Notes under the pieces: generated by a model
Database searches by the model: none
The model's input: the letters and a program-made list of their open reading frames with translations, nothing else
What the model was told of the DNA's origin: nothing
DNA from: Actinomycetes bacterium
GTDB taxonomy: Bacteria; Actinomycetota; Actinomycetes; Actinomycetales; Microbacteriaceae
NCBI GenBank assembly: GCA_023432005.1
Contig: JAEYVF010000007.1
Span: 1-5,145 of the forward strand
Length of the DNA stretch: 5,145 nucleotides
Direction of reading: 5' to 3'
Program-made: the position numbers and the translations under genes
Shown here: in pieces, positions 1 through 4,382 of the stretch
Numbering within the stretch: the stretch's first letter is position 1
Layout of the letters: each line of letters opens with the position of its first letter

Positions 1-391
1 GCGCAGTCGCAGCGGCTGCGGGGGGGAGCTCGAAGGTGCCGAACGGCGCCGCGACCTGGGGAACCGAGACCACGGATGCCGCCGACTGCGGGGCGAGGGG
101 GATCGCGGGGGCGACCGGAGCCGCGAACACGGGAGCCTCGCTTGCGGCGCGCGCCTCGCGCACAGCTCGACGGGAGCCCGGGGCGGGCGGGGTCAGCACG
201 GCGGGCTGGTCGGCGACGGATGCGACGGGCGGCACCGTGCTGCGGAGCGAGCGACGCGAGGGGAAGGAGTCGGCCGGAGGGTTCGAGACCGCGTCGGAGG
301 CGACCTGCTGCGCGAGCGGGTGCGGCTCCGAGGGGGTCTGCACGGCCGTGGGGGGCATCCCCTGGGCAGTGCGGGTCTCGTTCTCAGTCAC
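1..391 (-). CDS. N-terminal part of a Pro/Ala-rich protein, possibly a cell-wall hydrolase (partial)
   Basis: Only the first 130 codons are present; the gene continues past the left edge. Translation begins at GTG 391-389. The ribosome binding site GGAGAG ends 10 nt upstream, and an in-frame TAA at 433-431 leaves no earlier start. The visible part is low-complexity, rich in Ala, Pro, Val and Ser and probably disordered, with two basic patches (SRRSLRS at residues 45-51 and SRRAVREARAA at 73-83). No signal peptide, membrane segment or catalytic domain falls inside the fragment. Actinobacterial NlpC/P60 and M23 peptidases often carry such a cytoplasmic N-terminus before a membrane anchor, and a C40 peptidase beside an HNH gene is an arrangement I recall from related genomes. 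That identity is inference. The reading frame itself is well supported by GC-rich third positions, the start signals and the upstream promoter. Confidence 0.6.
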   Translation of the reverse strand, partial: MTENETRTAQGMPPTAVQTPSEPHPLAQQVASDAVSNPPADSFPSRRSLRSTVPPVASVADQPAVLTPPAPGSRRAVREARAASEAPVFAAPVAPAIPLAPQSAASVVSVPQVAAPFGTFELPPAAAATA

Positions 392-401
392 GTAGAAGTA
401 G

Positions 402-423
402 CTCTCCGGGTTGAAGCGACCCG
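402..423 (-). promoter_or_regulatory. 5' hairpin overlapping the ribosome binding site of the 391 gene
   Basis: On the minus strand, CGGGT (423-419) and ACCCG (411-407) form a 5-bp stem with a 7-nt loop. The stem ends at the first G of the GGAGAG ribosome binding site (407-402). With the predicted start of transcription near 422-421, this hairpin would sit at the very 5' end of the mRNA. It could stabilise the 5' end or mildly limit ribosome access. The stem is short, so chance is possible. Confidence 0.35.
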
Positions 424-427
424 TTCG

Positions 428-456
428 ACGTTACGCGACATCCCCCGAATTGTCAC
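428..456 (-). promoter_or_regulatory. Sigma-70-type promoter for the 391 gene
   Basis: Reading the minus strand, a -35 GTGACA (456-451, five of six matches to TTGACA) is followed by a 17-nt spacer and a -10 TAACGT (433-428, TANNNT type). Transcription would begin near 422-421, giving a leader of about 30 nt with a GGAGAG ribosome binding site before GTG 391. This is the best-formed promoter in the window, and it suggests the 391 gene is transcribed independently of the HNH gene. Confidence 0.6.
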
Positions 457-561
457 GTCTCGATAACGGCCCGCATTTCAGGGCAGACAGCCCCGACCAC
501 CAGCGTTCTCTCAGGTTCCGGATGGCATGACGACGGAATCCGTCGCGGAAGGACGCGAACG

Positions 562-1059
562 CTACGCCGCCGGTGCCAGGAACTCGCGCCACTCCGGCTG
601 GGCGCGTTCCGTGCCGCGCACGAGCCACGCCGTGCCGTGGGGCGGTCGCGGCGCGAAACGCAGCGTCCATCCCATCTCGCGCGGCGTGCGGTCGCCCTTG
701 ATGTTGTTGCAGCGCAGGCAGCAGGCCACCAGGTTCTCCCAGCTGTCGGCTCCCCCGCGCGAGCGGGGGATGACGTGGTCGATCGTCGAGGCGTGCGCGC
801 CGCAGTAGGCGCAGCGCTGATCGTCGCGGCGGAGCACGCCGCGGCGCGACACCGGCACCGCGCGCCCGGTCGGCACGCGCACGTAGCGGCGGAGCAGGAT
901 CACCGAGGGTCGTTCCCACTCCCCCGCGATGCCGTGCACGGGGTTGTCGTCGTCGCTCGAGACGACGACCGCCTTTCCCGACAGCACGAGCACGAGGGCT
1001 CTCTTGAACGACACCACGGCGAGCGGCTCGTAGCCGGCGTTGAGTACCAGTGTGCGCAA
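562..1059 (-). CDS. Stand-alone HNH endonuclease
   Basis: A 165-residue HNH-family protein. Residues 1-75 form the conserved N-terminal part of this subfamily, opening with LVLNAGYEPL at 4-13. The nuclease core follows: zinc-binding pairs C83/C86 and C114/C117, the DH pair D94-H95 of the first strand, N109 in the ENL turn and N118-N119 after the last Cys pair. This fold normally binds a catalytic divalent metal and cuts DNA. The start is TTG 1059-1057, because AGGAG ends 5 nt upstream and family members begin at this point. An in-frame ATG at 1086 has no ribosome binding site and lies in a hairpin loop. No methylase, restriction subunit, phage gene or intein is adjacent, so the target and role are unknown. 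Single copies of this type are widespread in actinobacteria and cyanobacteria. Its transcription may depend on passing the terminator at 1168-1141. Confidence 0.9.
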   Translation of the reverse strand: MRTLVLNAGYEPLAVVSFKRALVLVLSGKAVVVSSDDDNPVHGIAGEWERPSVILLRRYVRVPTGRAVPVSRRGVLRRDDQRCAYCGAHASTIDHVIPRSRGGADSWENLVACCLRCNNIKGDRTPREMGWTLRFAPRPPHGTAWLVRGTERAQPEWREFLAPAA

Positions 1060-1069
1060 CGGGTCTCCT
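1060..1069 (-). promoter_or_regulatory. Ribosome binding site fixing the TTG start of the HNH gene
   Basis: AGGAGA (1069-1064) is a near-consensus Shine-Dalgarno sequence. AGGAG ends 5 nt before TTG 1059. No comparable signal precedes the in-frame ATG at 1086, so this site decides the start. Confidence 0.75.
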
Positions 1070-1077
1070 CTCGAGGG

Positions 1078-1098
1078 GGCCTGCATGGCGTGCAGGCC
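1078..1098 (-). repeat. Perfect 8-bp inverted repeat just upstream of the HNH ribosome binding site
   Basis: GGCCTGCA (1098-1091) and TGCAGGCC (1085-1078) are perfect complements around a 5-nt loop, giving a GC-rich hairpin that ends 9 nt before the AGGAG of the HNH gene. No T-run follows, so it is not an intrinsic terminator. It may be an RNA leader structure, an mRNA 5'-end stabiliser or a protein-binding site. A second short self-complementary stretch (CCTCC next to GGAGG, about 1105-1115) lies upstream of it. Confidence 0.55.
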
Positions 1099-1140
1099 GT
1101 CGAACCTCCCGGAGGAGTCCGCGGGCCGGGGTGAGAACAG

Positions 1141-1168
1141 AAAAGGCGCCGTCGCGAACGACAGCGCC
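1141..1168 (-). terminator. Strong intrinsic terminator immediately after the 33-aa small ORF
   Basis: On the minus strand, GGCGCTGTCG (1168-1159) pairs with CGACGGCGCC (1154-1145): ten pairs including one T-G wobble, closed by a TTCG tetraloop (1158-1155). TTTT (1144-1141) follows, then CTGTTCTC. This is the classic rho-independent shape and by far the best terminator in the window. Its first base is the base after the TGA of the small ORF, so a ribosome at that stop codon would cover the 5' arm. It lies upstream of the HNH gene on the same strand. Confidence 0.85.
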
Positions 1169-1270
1169 TCACACGACCTCGACGTGACAGTGCACGTCGG
1201 GCCGGCTGCTGAGCTGTATGCGGAACAGCGCGCGCGCATCCATGGTGCGGATGCTGTGCGCGGTTCGCAT
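1169..1270 (-). CDS. 33-aa small protein or leader peptide upstream of the HNH gene (unrecognised)
   Basis: This small ORF starts at ATG 1270-1268 behind a strong GGGGAGGG ribosome binding site (core GGAGG 4 nt from the ATG) and ends at TGA 1171-1169. The peptide opens MRTAHSIRTM and closes with PDVHCHVEVV; it has no membrane segment or signal sequence. By my count 29 of 33 codons end in G or C, as in the neighbouring genes. The only TANNNT box on this strand of the gap (TACCCT, 1312-1307) lies about 37 nt upstream of the ATG. The terminator begins directly after the stop codon. I do not recognise the peptide. It could be a small protein with its own terminator, or a leader peptide whose translation controls the HNH gene. 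The His-Cys-His triplet at residues 27-29 could bind metal or be a codon sensor, but that is speculation. Confidence 0.6.
   Translation of the reverse strand: MRTAHSIRTMDARALFRIQLSSRPDVHCHVEVV
1180..1199 (-). repeat. Perfect 7-bp hairpin within the last codons of the small ORF
   Basis: CGACGTG (1199-1193) and CACGTCG (1186-1180) are perfect complements around a 6-nt loop. The hairpin covers codons 25-30 of the small ORF, including the His-Cys-His codons, and ends 11 nt before the terminator stem. Its position resembles the first stem of an attenuator. Direct competition with the terminator arm is weak: I see only about five possible pairs. Confidence 0.45.
1236..1254 (-). repeat. 6-bp inverted repeat in the first half of the small ORF
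   Basis: GCATCC (1254-1249) and GGATGC (1241-1236) are perfect complements with a 7-nt loop, covering codons 6-12 of the small ORF. It adds to the run of hairpins in this leader (1254-1236, 1199-1180, 1168-1145, 1098-1078). The hexamer is common throughout this window, so its pairing here may be incidental. Confidence 0.35.
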
Positions 1271-1306
1271 ATGCCCTCCCCGGTCCGAAGAACCTCCGAG
1301 GACTTC

Positions 1307-1312
1307 AGGGTA
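1307..1312 (-). promoter_or_regulatory. Candidate -10 box for the small ORF and HNH transcript
   Basis: TACCCT (1312-1307, minus) is the only TANNNT hexamer I find on the minus strand between the dtxR stop and the HNH start. Transcription would begin near 1300, giving about 30 nt of leader before the small ORF. No -35 element is visible 16-18 nt upstream, so the promoter would be weak, activator-dependent or -10 driven. Confidence 0.35.
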
Positions 1313-1383
1313 AACCCGGCAGGCGACCTCGCGCGGAGCGACACAGGACGCGTTACGCGGCTGTGACGATGGCGAGCTGCGGC

Positions 1384-2076
1384 TCAGGCCTCGACGTAGA
1401 TGTGCGAGGCGACCTCGATCGGCAGCTCGAGCCCGTCGCCGAAGCCGTCGACCTGCGCGATCACGTAGGAGCCCGCGCTCGACAGGGTGACCGTCGCGCC
1501 GGGCACGACGCCGGCCTCACGCAGCTGCGCGAGCAGCTCCGGCTCGAACTGAACCGGCTCGCCGAGACGGCGCACGATGCCCGTCGTCTCGCCGACGGCC
1601 GAGGATGCGCGAGCGACGATGCTCTCGACGCCGTCGAGGAAGCTGCCCGCGGACGTGCCGCCGATCTCCTCGAGCCCGGGGATCGGGTTGCCGTAGGGCG
1701 ACTCGGTGGGGTTGTCCAGGAGTGCGATGAGGCGCCGCTCGACCTGCTCGCTCATGACGTGCTCCCAGCGGCAGGCCTCGTCGTGCACGTAGGCCCAGTC
1801 GAGGCCGATGACGTCGGCGAGCAGGCGCTCGGCCAGGCGGTGCTTCCGCATGACGTGCATCGCCCGGCTGCGACCCTCCGCGGTGAGGGCGAGATGGCGG
1901 TCGCCTTCGACGACGACGAGCCCGTCGCGCTCCATGCGGCCGACGGTCTGCGAGACGGTCGGCCCGGAGTGGCCGAGACGCTCCGAGATGCGGGCGCGCA
2001 GGGGCGTGATCCCCTCCTCCTCCAGGTCGAGGATGGTCCGAAGGTACATCTCCGTCGTGTCGACGAGATCGGTCAT
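1384..2076 (-). CDS. dtxR: DtxR/IdeR-type iron-dependent transcriptional repressor
   Basis: A 230-residue protein that aligns with diphtheria toxin repressor (226 aa) almost without gaps through residue 110. Residues 1-73 form the winged-helix DNA-binding domain, with the recognition helix around SGPTVSQTVGRMERDGL (37-53). Residues 74-140 are the dimerisation and metal domain. Residues from about 165 onward are the SH3-like domain. The ligands keep DtxR numbering: M10, C102, E105 and H106 for the primary site, H79, E83 and H98 for the ancillary site, plus E173 and Q176 matching the SH3-domain ligands. Cys at 102 favours an iron-type IdeR/DtxR over a manganese-type MntR. In this family, Fe(II) drives operator binding and repression of iron uptake and storage genes. 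The start is ATG 2076 with GGGAGG 5 nt upstream. It diverges from serC across 57 bp. No consensus DtxR box is visible in the window, so its targets are elsewhere. Confidence 0.95.
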   Translation of the reverse strand: MTDLVDTTEMYLRTILDLEEEGITPLRARISERLGHSGPTVSQTVGRMERDGLVVVEGDRHLALTAEGRSRAMHVMRKHRLAERLLADVIGLDWAYVHDEACRWEHVMSEQVERRLIALLDNPTESPYGNPIPGLEEIGGTSAGSFLDGVESIVARASSAVGETTGIVRRLGEPVQFEPELLAQLREAGVVPGATVTLSSAGSYVIAQVDGFGDGLELPIEVASHIYVEA

Positions 2077-2102
2077 CGTGGCCTCCCTGCACGTACGTCT
2101 CC

Positions 2103-2108
2103 AGCCTA
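2103..2108 (-). promoter_or_regulatory. Candidate -10 box of dtxR
   Basis: TAGGCT (2108-2103, minus) would start transcription near 2096, giving a leader of about 20 nt that includes the GGGAGG ribosome binding site. No -35 hexamer is recognisable at normal spacing. An 8-bp palindrome, ACGTACGT (2091-2098), spans the predicted start and could be an operator half or chance. Confidence 0.4.
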
Positions 2109-2121
2109 TCGGGCACCTCAA

Positions 2122-2127
2122 TAGACT
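2122..2127 (+). promoter_or_regulatory. -10 box giving a leaderless serC transcript
   Basis: TAGACT is followed by 6 nt and then GTG 2134, so transcription should begin at or next to the first base of the start codon. No Shine-Dalgarno sequence is present upstream of serC, which fits leaderless translation. The -35 region is weak. Confidence 0.55.
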
Positions 2128-2133
2128 CGTTGC

Positions 2134-3243
2134 GTGCCGGAGATCGTGATCCCCCAGAACCTGCTGCCCGCCGACGGTCGTTTCGGATGCGGCCCCTCGA
2201 AGGTGAGGCCGGAGCAGGTCGCGCACCTCACGGCGAACGCGGCGCTTCTCGGCACGTCCCACCGTCAGAAGCCCGTCAAGCAGCTCGTCGGCCGCGTGCG
2301 CGCAGGCCTCGCGGACCTGTTCCGCCTCCCCGAGGGCTACGAGATCATCCTCGGCAACGGCGGCTCGACGGCGTTCTGGGACGCGGCGGCGTTCTCGCTC
2401 ATCGAGCGCCGCAGCGAGAACCTCACCTTCGGCGAGTTCGGCGCGAAGTTCGCCGCGGCCGCCGCGACCCCCTTCCTCGAGGCGCCGCACGTGGTGTCGG
2501 CCCCCGCCGGCTCGCGCGCCGAGGTCGAGGTCCTCGAGGGGGTCGACGTCTACGCGTGGCCGCACAACGAGACCTCGACCGGTGTCATGGCCCCCGTCCG
2601 CCGCGTGACCGGCGATGCGGGCGCGCTCACCGTGATCGACGCGACGAGCGCCGCGGGCGGCATCGACGTCGACCTCGCCGAGACCGACGTCTACTACTTC
2701 GCGCCGCAGAAGAACCTCGCCGCCGACGGCGGGCTGTGGTTCGCGGCCATGAGCCCCGCGGCCATCGCCCGCATCGAGGCGATCGCGGCATCCGGGCGCT
2801 GGATCCCCGAGTTCCTGAGCCTCAAGAACGCGGTCGACAACTCGCGCCTCGACCAGACCCTCAACACGCCCGCGCTCGCGACGCTCCTGCTCATGGAGGC
2901 GCAGCTCGACTGGCTGAACGCCAACGGCGGACTCGCGTTCGCGGATGCGCGCACGCGCGAGTCGTCGGATCACCTGTACGCGTGGGCCGAGGAGCGCCCC
3001 TTCGCCACCCCGTTCGTGGTCGACCCCGCGCACCGCTCGCAGGTCGTCGTGACGATCGACTTCGACGCGTCGGTCGACGCGGCCGTCGTCGCGTCGGTGC
3101 TGCGCGCGAACGGGATCGTCGACACCGAGCCGTACCGCAAGCTCGGGCGCAACCAGCTGCGCGTGGCGACGTTCGCCGCCGTCGACCCCGACGACATCCG
3201 CTCTCTCACCTCGGCCATCGACTACGTCGTCGACGCGCTCTAG
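2134..3243 (+). CDS. serC: Phosphoserine aminotransferase (PLP enzyme of serine biosynthesis)
   Basis: A 369-residue cytoplasmic class V aminotransferase. It interconverts 3-phosphohydroxypyruvate plus glutamate with phosphoserine plus 2-oxoglutarate, the second step of serine biosynthesis. The sequence matches the mycobacterial-type SerC closely and over its full length: GRFGCGPSKVR (15-25), GTSHRQ (40-45), GNGGSTAFWDAA (74-85, cofactor phosphate region), HNETSTG (144-150), VIDAT with the pyridine-binding D169, the Schiff-base lysine K193 in FAPQKN (189-194), and EPYRKLGRNQLR near the C-terminus (332-343). No catalytic residue seems to be missing. The start is GTG 2134, where the homology begins. 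There is no ribosome binding site, but a TANNNT box lies 6 nt upstream, so the mRNA is probably leaderless. serA and serB are not in the window. The DUF2530 gene follows 9 nt after the stop codon. Confidence 0.97.
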   Translation: MPEIVIPQNLLPADGRFGCGPSKVRPEQVAHLTANAALLGTSHRQKPVKQLVGRVRAGLADLFRLPEGYEIILGNGGSTAFWDAAAFSLIERRSENLTFGEFGAKFAAAAATPFLEAPHVVSAPAGSRAEVEVLEGVDVYAWPHNETSTGVMAPVRRVTGDAGALTVIDATSAAGGIDVDLAETDVYYFAPQKNLAADGGLWFAAMSPAAIARIEAIAASGRWIPEFLSLKNAVDNSRLDQTLNTPALATLLLMEAQLDWLNANGGLAFADARTRESSDHLYAWAEERPFATPFVVDPAHRSQVVVTIDFDASVDAAVVASVLRANGIVDTEPYRKLGRNQLRVATFAAVDPDDIRSLTSAIDYVVDAL

Positions 3244-3246
3244 GCT
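3218..3246 (+). promoter_or_regulatory. Candidate promoter for the DUF2530 gene, overlapping the serC stop codon
   Basis: TCGACT (3218-3223, four of six to TTGACA), a 17-nt spacer and TAGGCT (3241-3246) lie 6 nt before ATG 3253. The serC stop TAG forms the first half of the -10 box. The downstream gene has no Shine-Dalgarno sequence, so a leaderless transcript fits, although read-through from serC is also likely. Confidence 0.45.
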
Positions 3247-3252
3247 CGCGGC

Positions 3253-3489
3253 ATGCGGTTCTGGCTGAGCGAGAGCGAGCGGCGCCCGGATCCGGAGCCC
3301 GTGCCGACGGATGATCGCGCGGCGATCCTCGCGGGGCTCGTGCTGTGGGTGCTCGGCTTCGGCGCCCTACTGCTCTTCGTCGGACCGCTCGTCGAGTCCG
3401 GGCGCGTCTGGTGGCTGTGGACCTGCCTCGTCGGCATCGGCATCGGGCTCGTCGGCCTCGTCTACGTCCACCTCCGCCGCCGCGCCTGA
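3253..3489 (+). CDS. DUF2530-type small membrane protein with two transmembrane helices
   Basis: A 78-residue protein with an acidic and proline-rich N-terminus (residues 5-21), hydrophobic helices at about 24-44 and 53-73, and a C-terminal RRR tail that predicts both ends in the cytoplasm. The size, the W at the end of the first helix start (LW at 31-32), the RVWWLWTC stretch opening helix 2 and the gene order after serC match the actinobacterial DUF2530 family, which has no known function. ATG 3253 is 9 nt after the serC stop, has no ribosome binding site and has a TANNNT box 6 nt upstream. Its last 123 nt overlap the convergent DUF3027 gene codon for codon. The family name comes from recognition of the pattern, not from a search. 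Confidence 0.75.
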   Translation: MRFWLSESERRPDPEPVPTDDRAAILAGLVLWVLGFGALLLFVGPLVESGRVWWLWTCLVGIGIGLVGLVYVHLRRRA

Positions 3490-3945
3490 CGCGTCCGACT
3501 CGAAGTCGATCCCGTCGTCGGGGTCGTCGCCGAAGTCGTCGTGCTCGTCGAACTCCTCCGCGTCGTCTGACTCCTCGGAGCCGTCCTCCTCGGACTCGTC
3601 CTCGTCGTCGTCGGGCTCGTCGTCGCCGGCGGCCTCCGCGGCGGCCGCGGCCTGGGCCGCCCGGTACTCCTCGAGGCGCTCCGACCACGGCACCCAGTCG
3701 GGCGCGAGCAGGGCGCCGTCGCCCGGCAGCAGCTCGGCCTCGAGCACCGTCGGCGCCTCGTCGGGCAGCTGCGCGACCGACACCGTCCAGTGCCATCCGG
3801 GGTAACCCGGCATCGTGGCCGCGAAGGTCAGGGTGACGACGCCGTCCTCCGCGACCGTCTGGGCCGTGAGTTCGCCGACGGTCGCGTCCGGCGTGATCTC
3901 CCGGAGCGCCTCGCGCGCGAGCCGCAGCAGCTCGTCGTCGGCCAC
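3367..3945 (-). CDS. DUF3027-type protein with a long acidic C-terminal tail
   Basis: A 192-residue protein. Residues 1-95 match actinobacterial DUF3027: a helical N-terminus (AREALREI, 10-17), then MPGYPGWHWTVSVA (45-58), LEAELLPGDGALLAPDWVPWSERL (68-91). An Ala-rich linker (96-106) leads into a strongly acidic segment, with 29 Asp/Glu in residues 108-151, and then an Ala/Asp/Glu/Pro tail to the stop. The function of DUF3027 is unknown; a soluble cytoplasmic protein is likely. Acidic tails of this kind can mimic nucleic acid or bind basic partners, but that is inference. The start is GTG 3945, only 4 nt after the cspB stop codon, so translation is probably coupled to cspB. Codons 153-192 and the stop lie antisense to DUF2530. 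There is no room for an intrinsic terminator between the two genes. Confidence 0.85.
   Translation of the reverse strand: MADDELLRLAREALREITPDATVGELTAQTVAEDGVVTLTFAATMPGYPGWHWTVSVAQLPDEAPTVLEAELLPGDGALLAPDWVPWSERLEEYRAAQAAAAAEAAGDDEPDDDEDESEEDGSEESDDAEEFDEHDDFGDDPDDGIDFESDASGAAAEVDVDEADEPDADADEAGPQPPDAPGLDERSDEEQ
3493..3624 (-). repeat. Low-complexity triplet tract encoding the acidic run of the DUF3027 protein
   Basis: This stretch is built almost wholly of GAC and GAG triplets on the minus strand (GTC and CTC on the plus strand), encoding 29 acidic residues out of 44. Such a tract is prone to length change by slippage. No exact long tandem unit is present. Confidence 0.6.
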
Positions 3946-3949
3946 GCGC

Positions 3950-4330
3950 CTACGCTTCCAAGTCGTCGGCGACCTTGCGCAGCACGGCGGCGATCTTCGC
4001 CCCGTGCGCCCGGTCGGGATAGCGACCGCGGCGCAGGCCCGCGCCGATGCCGTCGAGCAGCTTCACGAGGTCCTCGACGACGATCGCCATGTCGTCCGCC
4101 GAACGGCGGTTGAGCTTGCTGAGGCTCGGCGCGGGGTCGAGCACGCGCACCGAGAGCGCCTGGGCGCCCTTGCGGCCGTCGGCGATGCCGAACTCGAGTC
4201 GCGTGCCGGCGCGCACGACCGCGCCGGCGGGCAGCGCCGAGGCGTGCAGGAAGACCTCCTGGCCGTCGTCGGAGGAGATGAAGCCGAAGCCCTTCTCCTC
4301 GTCGTAGAACTTCACCTTGCCGGTGGGCAT
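3950..4330 (-). CDS. cspB: Cold-shock protein with a C-terminal extension (CspB type)
   Basis: A 126-residue protein. Residues 1-66 are a cold-shock OB-fold domain with both RNA-binding motifs: KGFGFI (13-18, RNP1) and VFLHAS (26-31, RNP2). Residues 67-126 are the helical extension typical of actinobacterial CspB, including SLSKLNRR (69-76), VEDLVKLLDGI (85-95), LRRGRYPDR (99-107) and a final VADDLEA. It resembles mycobacterial CspB (about 135 aa) over its full length, unlike the usual 67-residue CspA. It should bind single-stranded RNA or DNA as a chaperone; the role of the extension is unknown. The start is ATG 4330 with an AGAGAGG ribosome binding site 6 nt upstream. The DUF3027 gene begins 4 nt after its stop. 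A divergent membrane-protein gene begins 52 nt away. I could not identify a convincing promoter for this strand. Confidence 0.9.
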   Translation of the reverse strand: MPTGKVKFYDEEKGFGFISSDDGQEVFLHASALPAGAVVRAGTRLEFGIADGRKGAQALSVRVLDPAPSLSKLNRRSADDMAIVVEDLVKLLDGIGAGLRRGRYPDRAHGAKIAAVLRKVADDLEA

Positions 4331-4370
4331 GCCGAGCCTCTCTCGCTGAATCCGTGGGGCAGACGGGGCA

Positions 4371-4376
4371 TAGTGT
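4371..4376 (+). promoter_or_regulatory. -10 box giving a leaderless transcript for the 4383 gene
   Basis: TAGTGT is followed by 6 nt and GTG 4383, the same geometry as serC and DUF2530. There is no Shine-Dalgarno sequence before this start. The -35 is poor: CTGAAT with a 19-nt spacer is the closest. Confidence 0.5.
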
Positions 4377-4382
4377 TGTCTC

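Noticed and set aside
36..414. Plus-strand open frames at the left edge
   Set aside because: They are antisense to the 391 gene, which has the promoter, ribosome binding site and codon pattern of a real gene.
526..545. Hairpin CGACGG / CCGTCG as a terminator of the HNH gene
   Set aside because: The 6-bp stem has no T-run on the minus strand; it may be incidental.
392..561. A c-di-AMP (ydaO-type) riboswitch before the possible cell-wall hydrolase gene
   Set aside because: Such riboswitches do precede actinobacterial wall hydrolases, but I could not fit the conserved core, and a good promoter at 456-428 leaves only about 30 nt of leader.
1060..1344. Longer HNH protein starting at ATG 1086 or further upstream
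   Set aside because: No ribosome binding site precedes these starts, the extension would cross the terminator, and family members begin at the TTG 1059 position.
2077..2133. DtxR/IdeR operator between dtxR and serC
   Set aside because: No stretch fits the 19-bp TTAGGTTAGGCTAACCTAA-type palindrome; only fragments of a half-site are present.
2077..3033. N-terminal extension of dtxR by a long minus-strand open frame
   Set aside because: It runs antisense through serC, and both the homology and the GGGAGG site place the dtxR start at 2076.
3206..3836. Ser-rich and Arg-rich open frames on both strands across the acidic tract
   Set aside because: They are other-frame readings of the DUF2530 and DUF3027 genes, with biased composition and no start signals.
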